Of a stretch of 64,000 nt of DNA, positions 20,830 to 34,000 are shown piece after piece; the first letter of the stretch is position 1; every line of letters starts with the position of its first letter. Under the pieces are notes generated by a model. That model worked only from the letters and a program-made list of their open reading frames with translations. It did no database searches and was not told the DNA's origin. A program made the translations under genes and the position numbers. Origin of the DNA: Rhizaria sp. SCN 62-66. Taxonomy: Eukaryota; Rhizaria, unplaced. Location: the NCBI GenBank assembly GCA_001724265.1, contig MEDY01000083.1:21875-85874 (forward strand), read 5' to 3'.

Positions 20830-23800
20830 ATGTCGAGCAACAGCAGCGGCGGTGGCGGCGACGCGCCCCGCTCTGCGGCCGCAGGCCAGGCGGCATCGAG
20901 CTCACGCAACTACCACAGTGAGGCCGTCCGCGACGACTGGGATACTCCTCAGTCCTACAACAACACGAACAAAGACAACAGCGGCGTGGCTCCTGCTCCT
21001 CGCGGCTACGGCCAGGAGAACCCTGCCTCTGGCGGCGGCGGCGGCGGCGGCTACGGCTCTGGCGGCCGCAACGCTCCCGGCGGTGGTTATGGCAACAACA
21101 CCAACCCACGCAACTCCTACGGCGGCGGCGGCGGCGGCGGTCGCGGCGGCTACGGACAGCAGCAGCAGCCGCCGCCGTTCCAGCAGCAGCCCCGCGGCCC
21201 GCCTTTCTACCCTCCGCAGCAGCAGCACCAGCAGCACCCGCAGCATTTTCAGCAGCAGCAGCAGTACCAGTACGGTGGTCCGCAGCAGCACCACCAGCAG
21301 GGCCCGGGCCAACAGTACTTTAACACACACGGTCAGTACCCTCCTCAGCACCAGCAGCACCAGCAGCAGCAGTACGGCCGCCCTACCTACCACGGCCACG
21401 GCGGCCACGGCCACGGCGGCGGCGGCTACCAGCAGCAGCACCCCCGCGGGCCGCCCCCGTCCTCGATGCCCCCCGCGGCGGCGGCGGCGATGAACGCCGC
21501 CGTGGCCGCGGCCCCCGCCATGCACCCGCTGCTCGAGGGCGTTGCGCGATCGAACCCCTCCGTGCCGCTGCCGCCGATGCCCGCGCCACTGGCGTACAAC
21601 CCCGCCGCCAGCGCCGCGGGCTCGGCGGGCCCCGCGGGCGCGCGCGGGGGCGCGTACGGGCAGACGGGTCCCGAGTGGCACGGCGGCCGCCAGCACCACA
21701 AGCACCAGTTCAAGGACGCCTCGCGCCTGCTGCTGCGCGACGTGGCCGACGCCGCGCGCATCGGCGGTGTGTCTGCGGCGCCCAACGCGGGCGCGGACCC
21801 GCTGCCGCCGCCCGTGCTGGCGTGGGCGCTGGCCGAGCTGGCGGCGCGCGAGAGGGATTGGCGTGCTGCGGCTGACGCGGCGCGCAGCGCGGCAGAGGCG
21901 GCGCGCGCCGCGGCGCTGAAGGAGAAGGAGGCGGGCTCGAGCAAGCCGGCCAGCGCTTCGAGCGAGAGCGCTAGTTCTGACGCTTCGAAGTCTGAGGAGA
22001 CCCAGGAACAGACTGGGACTGAGGCTGACACGACTCCGAAGTCCGAGACTGACAAGGCGGAGGCCAAGACTGAGATGTCCGACGCCAGCGACAACAGCGA
22101 GAACAGCAAAAAGACCGACTCCAAGGACGCCTCTGCCGCTGCCGCTGTTGCTGTTGCGACGACTCCCGAGGAGCGTCTGGCGGCGAGCAAGGTCGCGCTG
22201 CTGGCGGAGCTGCCCGCCGACTCGCCGTACCACGCGCTGGGCGTGCTCGACGCCGTGCTCGACATGCTGCGCACGTTCCGCGGCTACACGCGCGCGCCGG
22301 GGCTTTCGCTGCCGTTCCTGCAGTTCCTGGAGGCCAAGTTCCCCATCAACCCCGTGGTGATGCTCTACTGCCTCATCCGCATCGCCGTGCGCTACCCCGT
22401 CGCACCTGTGGTCAAGGCCTACATCGCGCTGCAGGCGAGCCCGAGCGAGTTCGTCAACCTGCCGATCCCGACTGAGGACTCGTGGTTCATCCACCGCGCC
22501 GTGTGGGAGGGCGACCGCGCCGTGGTGCGCGCGCTGGCATCGTTCGGCGCCATCACAAACCGCTACAACCAGTACGGCGAGCACCCCGTCCAGGTGATTA
22601 ACTCGCGCCTCGAGCAGCAGACCGAGGCTGGCCGTCGGCCGTACAACCCTTTCTGGTTCGAGGCGAACTACGCGCCGCAGATCACGCGCGCGGACGTCGA
22701 CGCCATGCGCGGCGTGCTGCAGGAGACGCTCTTCAGCGGCGCCGGTCCGCGTGCGCCGGATGCGGTGCTGCTCGAGTCGATGAAGCAGGCCGAGCTGGAG
22801 AGCACCACGCTCTGGCTGCAGAGCATCCTTGCCGACGGCAAGAAGAAGGCCGCCGCCGCCGCTGCCGCGGGCACTGGCGCGCGGTCTGGCGACGCCGCTG
22901 AGGGCGACGCCGAGGGCGCGGAGGCCAAGGCGGAGGGCGACGAGGGCGTGATCACGCAGAACCACGTGTTTGTGTACGGCATCCCGTTCGAGTACCCACT
23001 CGCGGACATCAAGTCGTGGTTCTCCGCCTGCGGTGAGATCACGCGCATGCACGCCTTTGTCAATAAGGGTTCATTCACCGACGTCAAGGAGGTACGTGGA
23101 CTTCAGCGAAGCTATAAGTCGAACTGGGTCTTGGAATGAAACTTGTGTTTTTGTTTGTGATGTGATTGTTCTGCAAAAAACTTGTTCATACTATTGCATT
23201 CTTACACATTACACGCATTGTATTCTCCTGATTGTTTTGCTATATCTTTTAGAACAAGAACAAGAGCGGCGCCAAGGACGCTGAGGACGGCACGGTGCAG
23301 CTGCGCCACCTCGGCGAGTGCGTCATCGAGTTCGCGGATCCCGTCTGCGTGGCCAAAGCGCTTACGTACGACAAGTACCCGCTGTTGACGCGCACTATGC
23401 ACGTCACGCTGACGCGCCCCACAGCGGTGCAGCGCAAGGCATGGACGTACGTGACTGCAAACTTCTTCTAACTTAACGTTGATCATTTTCGGATTTTTAT
23501 TTCTTTATTTAAACTTACACCTTGTTATTAAATAACAAAGAGCTATTTTCACTTGAAATCACCCCTAAATATATCTCACAACACACTTATTGATTTGTCA
23601 ACCGCTGTGATTCTGTCTAGCGCCGAGGCCCGGGCGAAACGCGTGGCTGACCAGGACTCGACCCTGACGGCCTCCGAGCGCCAGCAGCACGCCGCGGCGA
23701 CTGCGCGGCCGCTGGGCGAGATCAAGGCCGAGGCGGCGGAGCGCATGCAGCTTGCCAAGGAGCGCGCCGCCAAGCGCGCCGAGAAGGCCGCTCGCAAGAA

Positions 23801-24788
23801 GGAGGCCAAGCGCGCCGCCAAGGCCGCGCAGGACGAGGCTGCCTCCGGCGCCAGCGATGCCAAGAAGGACACTGCTGTTGCTGCTGCTGCTGCTGCTGCT
23901 GCTGGTGCGAATGCCGGCGCTGCGGCTGCGGGCGACAACGCGCCCGAGTGGGTAGGCGCGCTCGCGACGTCGCCCGTGCAGACGCACGTGTTCGTGCTCA
24001 ACTTCCCGTTCGAGACCGACTTCGCGGTCGCGATCCTGCCGCGGCTCCGCGCCGTTGCTGACGTCGTGTGCTACCACGTGCCCACGCGCGCGCTGCGCCC
24101 CGGGTCCGCGTTCGACCAGCGCATCCTGGCCAACCTGCCACCCGGCACCGAGAGCGTGCACCGCAGCCAGGCCGTCGTACAGCTCGCGACGCCGCTGGAC
24201 GTGCGCGCTGCGGTGCTCGCGCTCGACGGCGCAGACGCGGGTGGCGGCCGCGAGATGCGCGTTGTGCGCGCGCGCGCCGACGCGACCAAGCTCACCGCGG
24301 ACAAGAACAAGGCGCGCGAGCATCACGGCGGCGCTGGCGCTGGCGGCAGTGGCGACGCCAACGCGGGCAAGGGCAAGAAGGGCGGTGCGAACAAGTCCGG
24401 TAACAACAAGGGCCTGTTTGCGGAGCTGCCGTCGACCAACGTGGCGCTCAAGAAGAAGGGCCGCTCCGGCGGCGCTTTCGGCATCACCGGCGACAACGCG
24501 TTCGCGGCCTCTGTGGACGCCGCGGCCGGCGTGATGGGGACCGGCTTCGTGCCGCTCAGCGAGGTCGACTTCACTGCGCTGGGCAACAGCGCGGCCGGCG
24601 GTGAGTCGTCGCCCGTGTTTAGCTACGGCGCCGCTGCCGCGGGCGGCGAGCAGCAGCGTGTGAAGCGCGCCAGGACCAAGGCAGGCCCGGGCTCGGCTGC
24701 GAGCGACGGCGAGGACGAGGTCGAGCTCGCGAAGCCTGTCGCAGTAGAGGAAGGCGAGGTTGAGGGCGAGGGCGAGTTCTACCTTTAA
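20830..24788 (+). CDS. RNA-binding protein: Gln/Gly-rich N-terminus, helical middle, two RRMs
   Basis: Three exons: 20830-23091, 23253-23446, 23621-24788 (TAA), about 1,207 aa. Residues 1-280 are Gly/Gln/Asn/Tyr-rich with RGG- and poly-Gln-like tracts, prion-like and probably disordered. Residues ~440-620 form a helical region: LAASKVALLAELPADSPYHA, then two ankyrin-like units (WFIHRAVWEGDRAVVRALAS, ITNRYNQYGEHPVQVI). RRM1 (about 715-820, spanning introns 1 and 2) starts NHVFVYGIPFEYPLADIKSW and has ECVIEFADPVCVAKAL as its RNP1-like strand. RRM2 (about 937-1030) starts THVFVLNFPFETDFAVAI. The linker is a Lys/Ala/Glu-rich helix. The aromatic RNP residues are partly kept. The architecture suggests an mRNP or granule protein, but I do not recognise an orthologue. 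Introns start GTACG. Its 3' end faces that of the giant gene, 258 bp away. Confidence 0.8.
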
Positions 24789-25046
24789 AACGAGTTCTTT
24801 TAACAAAGGACTTGAGTATGGCTTGAAGTGATATTGCATTGCAATTGTTGAGCTTGATTGAGTTCATGCTCACATGTGATGCCAGTCAATGATATTGTTT
24901 TGCGTTGTGTAATTGTATAATAAGAAAGAAATAAAGTGTATTATAGTTATTATTCAAGTCAAAATGATAATGTGATTGTCGTCTATATGTAAAAAGTGAA
25001 GAAAGTCTTCATGTGTGTGAGTTTAAAATGAGTCTGTTGTGGTAAC

Positions 25047-28000
25047 TTAGACCAACGAGGCACGGCGCCTCATGTCGATAACAGTGTCATCCACGTCTTC
25101 CTCTGCGTCAGCTTCAGCACGCACAAGCACACTCACAGCAGCAGCCATGGTGTTCGCGTTAGACTCACTGCTGCTGACGGCCTTTGTATGACTGCGGCTG
25201 TGGCTCTTGTTGTTTGCTGCAGCCGCTGCAGCTGCTGCGGAGGCATCAAGCGGAGCAGACGCCTCAAGTCCGAACGTGAACACATGTCCACGCTTCGGCG
25301 GTAACTCGCTCTCTCCAGCTGCTCTGGAAGAGCTAACATCGTCACCAATGTTGCGCGCCGGCATTGATTGGACTGCATTATTGTTACTAGCCGCAGATGC
25401 GACACTTGCAGATGTCGTAGCAGGAGCAGCTTGGCGCTGCTGGTGTTGATGCTGCGAGGTGGGAATGTTGCGAGTGCTAGCGGCAATAGCGGAAGTGTTG
25501 GTGTTGTTGTTTGTACGAGGCGTGAAAACAGTGTTGTTGTTCCTTGTCGCCAATACAACAGTTCCAGAGTTAGCAAAGGGCGTCTTGGAGCTTTCTGCGT
25601 TGTTCGCATTGCTAGCGCTCGCGTTGGCGTTCGCACGCGTTGTCGCGGGACTTGCAAGCGGCGACCAATGCGAGGGCGACGGGAGCGCCGACAGCACCAC
25701 TTGCTGCTGCTGCCTATGACTGCTGCCGCTCGTAGCGTTGTTTGTGCTGCTAATGCTGCTGCTATTCGTCATAGTTGCGGTCAAAGACGTCGGGTCGCGG
25801 CCTTCCTTCCATGTGATATTGAACAAAGGGCAGTTGGCGTACTCGTCAACCATGGCAGCCGTCATCGACGCCGAGATGCCCTCGGACACACTCGCATTCG
25901 CGCCTGTAGCATCGCCAGCAGAGTTACCACCAGCGTTCGTGTTGCCGCCCGCACCACCAGCAGCGTTCGCGGCAGCGGGCTTCTTCGCAGCCGCGGAGTC
26001 GCCGGCCTGCTGCTTGGTCTCGTGCGTCTGCTCGCGCTCCTGGTGCAGCTGCACCGTCGTCACGAAGTCGATCTCCAGCAGACGCTGCGACTTGCCCAGC
26101 CGCGCCTGCTGCAGCGACAGCAGCGCGGCAAACTGCTGCGTGCAAAAGACGCAGCCCGCGGTGGTGACGGGCTCGACCATGGCGGCGCGCTCGACGTGGC
26201 GGCCGTAGTACGCAAAGTCGTGGATCAGCGGGTCGAACCCTGTAAACACGGGCCCGGCGTGCAGGCCGACGCGCACTGTGGTCGTCGCAGGGAGACCCAG
26301 TGCGGTCCACTGAGTCTCGTTGACCTTGCCGAGGAGCTTAAGCGCAAACACGGCGCAGTCGATCGCGTCGGCAAAGACGCAGAGCAGACCGTCGCCCCAG
26401 GTCGAGGCGTGCTCAACGATGCTGGACGACGCAGAGCCGCCGTAGCCGTGGGGCCCACCGTGCGCGCCGTGAGAGCTGGTGTTGCCGCCGGTGGCCGCCG
26501 CGAGGGCTGTCAGCGCCGTGCTGTTGCTGTGGCCGCCGCCGGTGCTCGCGCCGACAGCCGCGGATCCCAGAGGGATGACCGTGGCGCGACGCTGAGGTTG
26601 CGACTGAGGGCCGAGCGACTGCGAGCGCATCGGGTCAGCGTTTCCGGGGTTGCCCGCGACGCCCGCATTGCCGGAGTTGTAGTTGCCCATGCTCTCCATC
26701 GTGGTGCGCACTAGCTGCAGAAAATAAGCGTTGAACAGCGGCAGCACCTCTTCAGTAAGCTTCGAGTAGTTCTTAACGTCGGAGAAAAGCATGAAACGCT
26801 GGATACGCTTGAACTCGGAAGGGTACATGCGGTTCAGCGTGCGCGGAGACCGCTCGGGAGGATCGTTGCGCACGCGTGCGAGCCGCGTCGCGGAGGTTGG
26901 CAGGAAACACGTCGCGACCGACCAGTCTTGTGACGTGACAAGCGGCGGGAAAGTCAAGACTGAGTTGATATTGCTTCCGTGCGCATACGAGTTGCCGTTG
27001 TGGTGGTGCGTGTTCCCGTCGGCGCCAGCGGGCCCCATCCAGAGCGTGGGCGAGAGCGAGCGCGCGCCGGGCTGGGGACTGCCGCCATCGCCTTCGCTGC
27101 GTCCGCCGATCACTCTCGACATCGTGCCAGGGCTGACTGCCCGCGCGCCGCTTGCGAGATATGGGCTATTGGGCCGGCCGTAGTTGTTGTAGGTGCTGCC
27201 GTTGCCGTACGGTGAGTTGGGATCAGGCGACAGAGGCCGAGCCGCAGCGGCTGCAGCGCTCGAAATGACCTCCGTGGCGGGCACAAGAGGCGGGAGCGAC
27301 AGCGCAGCCATCGCGGTGTCGAGGCTGACAGCGCGGCCCGGCACCACGCCACCGACCGTCGCACCAGCGTTAACACTCACATTCGCAGTGGCGTTGATAG
27401 CGGGCTTGTTCGCGTTAGCGTTACTGTTGCTGCTGCCGTTGATCGTGGTCGTGTTGGACAAAGGCGACGGTGACGGCGCCAGCGGAACAGAGTTGGCGTT
27501 AATGTTGGAGACGGAGCGGCGCTGCACGTCGATCGTCTGTGTCATCGCAAAGCGCTTCAGCGGCGGTAATAGCACCATGCGCGCTCCGGTCCATGCAACG
27601 CCAGGACCCGAACCAGCACCGCTCTTGCTGTTCTGCTGCTGTTGCTGCTGCAGTTGCTGCTGCTGCGTCGCGATCGCCGTCGCCACACCTACAGTCGCGG
27701 CCGCAGCTGCAGCAACAGGATCGTTCTCAGCGCCCGCCGCAGGGGCAGTAGGCACGATAACTGCAGTGCCAGCAGGCGCGAACGCCGTGAGCGTGTGGCC
27801 GTGAGCAGAGGGCATCAGGAACGCCGGCGCCGCGACAGCAGCCAGCGCCTGTTTCACGCTCGCGGCGGCGAGAGTGGACGCGGGGACAGTGCGCAGCGGG
27901 ATAACCGCGCCGGGGCCCAGCGCGGCCGCGGTGGCTTTAAGCGAGGCCGTGACGGCGGAGAGGACGGCGGGCGCGACGTTGTGCATCGCCGCCGCCGGCG

Positions 28001-31000
28001 TCGTGACCTTGCCGTTGCTGATGCTCGAGCGCCTGCCCAGGTTGAGCGACGCGATGCCGGGAACACTGGCGCCAGCGGCGACAGCAGCAGCGGCAGCGGC
28101 AGCGGCGGCGGTGTTCGCGGCAGTCGCTGCAGTGCTGCTGCCGTGTCCGGCCACCGCTGCGGCCGCGAGCGCCGCGGGCCCCGGCACGCCCGTCGCGATC
28201 GCGGTCGCCGTGACTGACTGCAGCGCACGCGCGGCGCGTTTGCCGCCCGTGGCCGCCGCGAGCGCAAAGGGCAGCCCCGCGGCCGCGGCGCCGAGCATGT
28301 ACGGGTTGGCGTGCGCGATGCTTACGCTGGCGGTCGCCTGCGCGGGGCTGGCGAGGGTCGCGACGTCCGTACTCGCGTAGGACGCGGCGCCGAGACCCGA
28401 GGCCGCCGCCGCTGCCGCCGCCGCCGCTGCTGCGGCTGTTGAACTGTGCGCCGCACCAGTGGCCATTGCAAGAGAGCCGCGCCGGCCGGACTGCGGCCTG
28501 CTGCCGCTGCCGCCCGTCGGCGTCAGCGGCGCGGCGGGCGCCGCAGTGCCTCCAACCGCGTTGATGCTCAGCGACAGACCAGTGAGCGCGACGCTGCCGC
28601 GGGGATTCATCCCAGCGACGCTGCCGCGGCGGCCTCCAGAAGCGGCCGCAGCCGCAGCGCTAGTGGGGTCGTTGGCGGCCATGACCGCGGCCGCGCTACC
28701 GATGGCGACCGCGGCGGCCACGGCCGCGTTGGCGGCGTCGGTGGCGGAGACCGCGGGCACAGGGAGCGGATACGCGGCGACGACCTGCAGACCCAGCGTG
28801 GCGGTGACCGAGCTCCACTGCGGCACAACCTGCACAGCGAACTTCTCCCACGACGGGCACAGCGGCCAGCCGGCGCTGCCCGCGAGGTCCACCTCGTCCA
28901 GCTCGGTGCCGTAGTAATACAGGTCGGGCGCGTGCAGCCTGTGCGCCGCGCCGCCGTTGCCCTTGGCGCCACTGGTAACGACCGCAGTGCTGGCCTCCAA
29001 GTCCGAGTCCGAGTCCTCGTCAGCGGCAGCACCAACGGCGGCGGCGAACGCGGCCGCGTCAGAGCTGCGCTGGGCCAGCGCCGCGGCCTGCGCACGCGAG
29101 AGCTGCTGTTGGCGCTCGCTCTCAGCGCGACTGCGCGCGTTGGCCAGAATCGACCGGCCGCTGCCCGCAGCCGCGGCAGCTGCGGCGGACCCCGCGCCGC
29201 CAGCGGAGGCGCCGTGAGCGGCAGTGCTCAGGGCGCCCGCTGCGCGGGGGCTGCTGGCGTTGGCGCCGTTATTCGCGGCTGCGAGCGCGGAGCGACGGTT
29301 TTTGCGCGAGCGTTGCGCGCGTTGCGAGGTGCCGAAAGTCATAATGCGGAGCTTCTTGCTGCCGTCACCCTGCGAAAGCACGCCGACGTGCTGGTTCTCG
29401 TCATCGTCAGCGCTGTCGTTCTCATAATCGTCATCATCATTGTCGTCAACACTGTCGTAGTCGTGATGCGTCCCGTCCTCATCTTCATTCTCGCTGCCGA
29501 CAAAGCTGCCCATCCCGTTGTTCTCGTCATCGCTGTTCAAAGCAGCGTCCGTCACGGTGTTGCCGTTCGTGTTGTAATAGTCATCGCCACGAGAGCCTGA
29601 GGTGGCGGCGGCAGCGGCGGCGGCAGCAGCAGCAGCGCGGCGCGCGCGCCTCCTGCGATTGGCCGCCACCGTCGCTGCGCTAGCCGCGGCCGCCCGCGCC
29701 GCCGCAGCCGCCGCGGCCGCAGCCGCAGTGGCCTCTGCGCCGTGCACGTCCTGGTCGAGCTGGTCCGGGTGGTCCGCGAGCGCCAACAGCAGGTGCGGCT
29801 TGCCCGCCCTCATGTCGTACGTGCGCAGGATGGCGAGGCCCTGGCAGATGCGGCGGCCGAGCTCAAACAGCATGCTCCACGACGGGTCCGAGCGGCGGAA
29901 ACGCTCCGTGGTGATGTAGTGCAGAGTGCCGCCCGCGGAGGCCGAGGTGACAACGCGGTCAAGACGCGCGCGCCACACACCGGGGTTCTCGTTGCCGTGC
30001 ATGCCGCCCTCGAGCGCGTACGTGAACAAGTCCTCCTTGTCGAAGAGCATGCATACGTGCAGCTCGAGTTGGCGCGACATCATCGCCTCGGCGAAAAGCA
30101 CGTCAGCGTCGGTCAGCAGCAGCGTGAAACCGACACTGGGCTGCAAGAGGTCGATTTCGCGGCAGATATGCTCGTACATCAGCGCGCGCAATGGGGAAGT
30201 GCCAAACTGCGCCGCATACGACGTCGTGTCGACCGGCTGCGCTGTTCCTGAGGTGGCGTTCTTGTTACTGGCATTAGCAGCAGAGTTAGCACTGTTAGCA
30301 GTGGGCGAGGGTGGAGCGTTACCAAAGCCGCTGTTCGTACTGTTGTTGGTGCTCGCGTTGCTGCTGTGCTTTGCAGCCGCAGCTGCAGCGGCCTGCGCGT
30401 TCATAGCGACCTTGGTGGAGATGTTGTACGTGTTGTACTCGTTCATGTACGTGTTTTGCGACACCTTTTTGCCAATCTCGACGTGGTGACTTGCAAAAAC
30501 AACGACGCGGAAGGGCTTGTGCATCTCGAGCAGCTTCGTCACTACCGTGGGGTACGGCTTGGCAAACTGCAGCAGCCGCAGCATCAGCGTCGAGTCACCG
30601 AGGCATGCCAGCGCGTGGCGCTTGTTTGCCATCAACGAGCTCTGCGCCAGCGCGCGCTGCTGCCACAGCGTCGCATCGCGCCGCTGGCCCAGGATCGCGT
30701 ACGCTCGCGCCATGAACGACAGCATGCGGTAGCGGTTCTCCTCGGAGCGCTCGCGGCGCGTCTGCACGAGCTCCGACAGCGCGGTCGCGTCGAGGCGCGC
30801 GCGCAGACGGCGGCGGCGCGAGCGCTGCTGGCGCGCCTCGTGGCGAGCGGCGCGCTGGCTCGCGTCGGCGTCGGACTCGACCACGGCGGTGGAGCCGGCT
30901 ACGAGGGCGCGGGAGCGCGAGCGCTTCGCCTTGGTCATCGACGAGTCTGTGTCGGACGCGCTGGCGTTGTTTGCAAGCGCAGTGGAAGCGACTGCGGAAG

Positions 31001-34000
31001 TGAGTGACGGGACGCGGGCAAGATCAATGCCTCCGCCGCGAACGGGCGGCAGCGGCAGAGCGAGAGCGGTGCTGCTGCTGCTGCTGCCGTTGCGGGTGGG
31101 GCGGCGCGAGGGAACCGAGAGCCCGGACTGGACCTTGCGGAGGTCCGCGTTGTGCCAGAGCACGATGTGGTCGCGCACGAGAGCCCAGAGCTCCAGCGAG
31201 CGGCGGCGCAGACGCGCGCGCACACGCTGGGCGGCGACACTACTGCTACGATTTCGCTGCTGGGAGGACGAGCGCGAGTGCGAGGCTGATTCAAAGGCAG
31301 ATGACTCGTCGTCCGTCGTGACGCTGTCAGTGTTGTTGCCTTCCATGTCGCTGTTGGCGCCGTTGCAGGTTCCGTTGTTCTCTGCATCTTCGTCGCTGTC
31401 GTCCTCATCACTGTTGTCGCCGTAGTCGTCGTCGTTCTGCGAGAGCAGTAGCGCCATCTCTTCGTCTTCGATGCGCGCCTTGCGCGTCGCGTCGACGAGC
31501 TCGTGCGCGACAATGCTCACCACGTGCTTCGCCACCGCCTCGGCCTTGTTGAGCTGGCCGGTCACGAGAAGCATCGACGCCGCGTTGATTGCAGCGCGCG
31601 GCGAGCGTGTGAGCCGGAAAGCTTGAAGATAAAACCCTGCTGCTTCAAAGGCGAGACGCATAAGACGGTTGTCGACCATTTCGTGCGCACGCGCACGCAA
31701 GGTGTCGACGTAGCTCGCGGCAGCCGCTGCGGGGTCGACGTTGCTGTAGCTCACGTTGGCGCCGCCAGCACCTGCCGACGGCCCGGTCGTGAGGGACGGG
31801 GGCGGCGCTTCGCTGGCCATGGTGTTCATGTGCTGCGCGACGCTGCGGCGGTAGCGCAGACGCACGTACTGGTGGCGATCCTGCTTCATCTGCCCCGCCA
31901 GCTCGAGCACGTGCGAGCGGACTGCGACGGGGTACTTGTTGTTCAAGTGTGCGGACCGAGCTGCAGCGCCTGCGGCGGCGGCGGCCTCCTCCATTTCAGC
32001 TGCGCTCTGCGTCGCGCGCTTGCCGTTGAGCTGCTGCTGCAGTTGTTGCTGCTGCTCAAGAGTCATCTGTAACACCTGCTGTTGGTGCTGCAGCTGGGCC
32101 GCCTGCGCCGCCTTCAGCGTCTTGCTCCGCACGCGCGCGCCCACGACGTCGGCCTCTTCCTCGGCGTCGAAGATAGCAGTGAGCATCTTCTTCAGCTCAG
32201 CCTCGGCCATACGCATGTTGCGGCTGAGGTACAGAGTCTGCGCGTGGTAAAAGCGCATCCACACGTCGTTTTCCCACCGCGGGTCCTTGAGCGCCAGCGA
32301 CGTCAGCTGCCACGCCTTGAGCGCCTGCTCATTCTCGATCAGCGTGCCGACAATGCGGCGGATCGCCTCGGGCTGCAGCGCCTGCGCGCCGAAGGACGAG
32401 TTGCCGTCTTCGGAAAAGACAATGAAGGCGTCAGCAAGCGCGGATGTGTAGTTGGGCGGCAGGTCCTCGGCCTCTTGCGGGTGCTCGTCGAGATCGCGGA
32501 GCATTTCCCACGCCGCGAGCAGCCCAGACTCGGAGCCGGAGGACGGCGGGACGAAGGTCGAGCGCCGCGACAGCGTCCGCAAAGCGGAGCCGGGCGACGC
32601 ACCGGCTCTGGGGCTTGAGCCGCCGCCTGACGGGCTGCTCGAGAGGGGGCTGGGCGGCGACGGGAGAGGCGTGCGCACAGGACGCACCGACTGCGTTGGC
32701 ATTGCGGCGCTGCTGGTAGCGCTCGAGTTGCTGGCTGAGGAGTCGGCGTGACGCAAGAGACTCAGGCGCGAGGTATTGTTGCTATCGACAGCAGTGCTGC
32801 TGTTTCCAGCGCTGTTTGCACTCCCGTTCGGTGCGCGGGCACCGCTCGTCGCGGCAACTCCAGAAGCAGGCAAAGCAGGAGCAACCATAATTTGCTTGAT
32901 TCTAGCAGCAATTGCCGCGCTTGTATTACCGACATTGCTGCTGCTGTTGCTGCTAGAGACAGCTGCTGCAAGCGCCGTCAACACAGACAGCGTGCGCGTT
33001 TGTGCCGCCGCCGCCAGAGGCTTGTGTGGCGCCTGCGGGGACCGCGCGAGCAGGCTCGCCATCGCCGCGGACCGGAACTGACGCAGCAGCTGCAGCGCGC
33101 CCGTCGCGACGCGCGGCGGCAGCGTGTACGTGCTGCTATGCACGCCAGAGCCAACGCCCTGGTGTTGCGGCTGCGTCAGCTGCGCGAAGGGCAGGAACTG
33201 CAGCGAGAGAACCTCCAGGGCGAGGGATGCAAGCACGGACGCAAGGTCAGACTGCGGCGCTAAGGCCTCAATGTTGATGACGACGCGCTTAGTGCCCATC
33301 AGCATCACCATCGTTGTCGCCGCCGCAGCGGCGTTCGCATTGGCACCACTGCTTTCTGCGGCGCCACCAGAGTTCGTAGTTGCAGCAGTGGGCGACTTCG
33401 CGTTGTTGTTGTTGCTGTTGCTGTCGCCGCTAGTGCTCGTTGTAATCGCAGGACTGGCAGTCGCTGTGCTTGCGGCTGCAGGGGCGCGGGCAGTAACGCT
33501 GCCAACAGCAGCTGGCGCAAAGCCCTTGAGAGTCATGCTGCTCGCGCGCCTGTGACTCCCGATAACGCGCGCACTCAACGAGCCACCAGGACTCGCACTG
33601 GCGCTGGCGCCGGCGGCACTAGTCACAGCGACCGTGGTGGCCGCGGTGTTGTTTGCAAGGGAGGCGACAGGAGCGGCCGTGGGCACTGCAGCAACAGCTT
33701 TCGCTGTGTTCCGTCCGTGAGCGGCGCCAGTGTTTGCCGACGGCACAGGAATGACAACCGTCGCTAGCAAGCCGTGACCAAGCGGCCCGAACATCGCCCT
33801 TGCAGCGGCATTCACACCGCTGACAACGTTGCCGTTGCTGGCGATGTTCGTGCCGTTCGTGTGAGCGAAGAGGAGGGAGGGTGAAATGAGTTGTCCCCAA
33901 GCCGGCAGGCCAAAATCGCAGGGGAACGCGGCCACGTGGGTCGGCAAAGCGATGAGACTCTCCTTGAGCACCGCAGCAGCCGCAGCAGCAGCCGCAGCCA

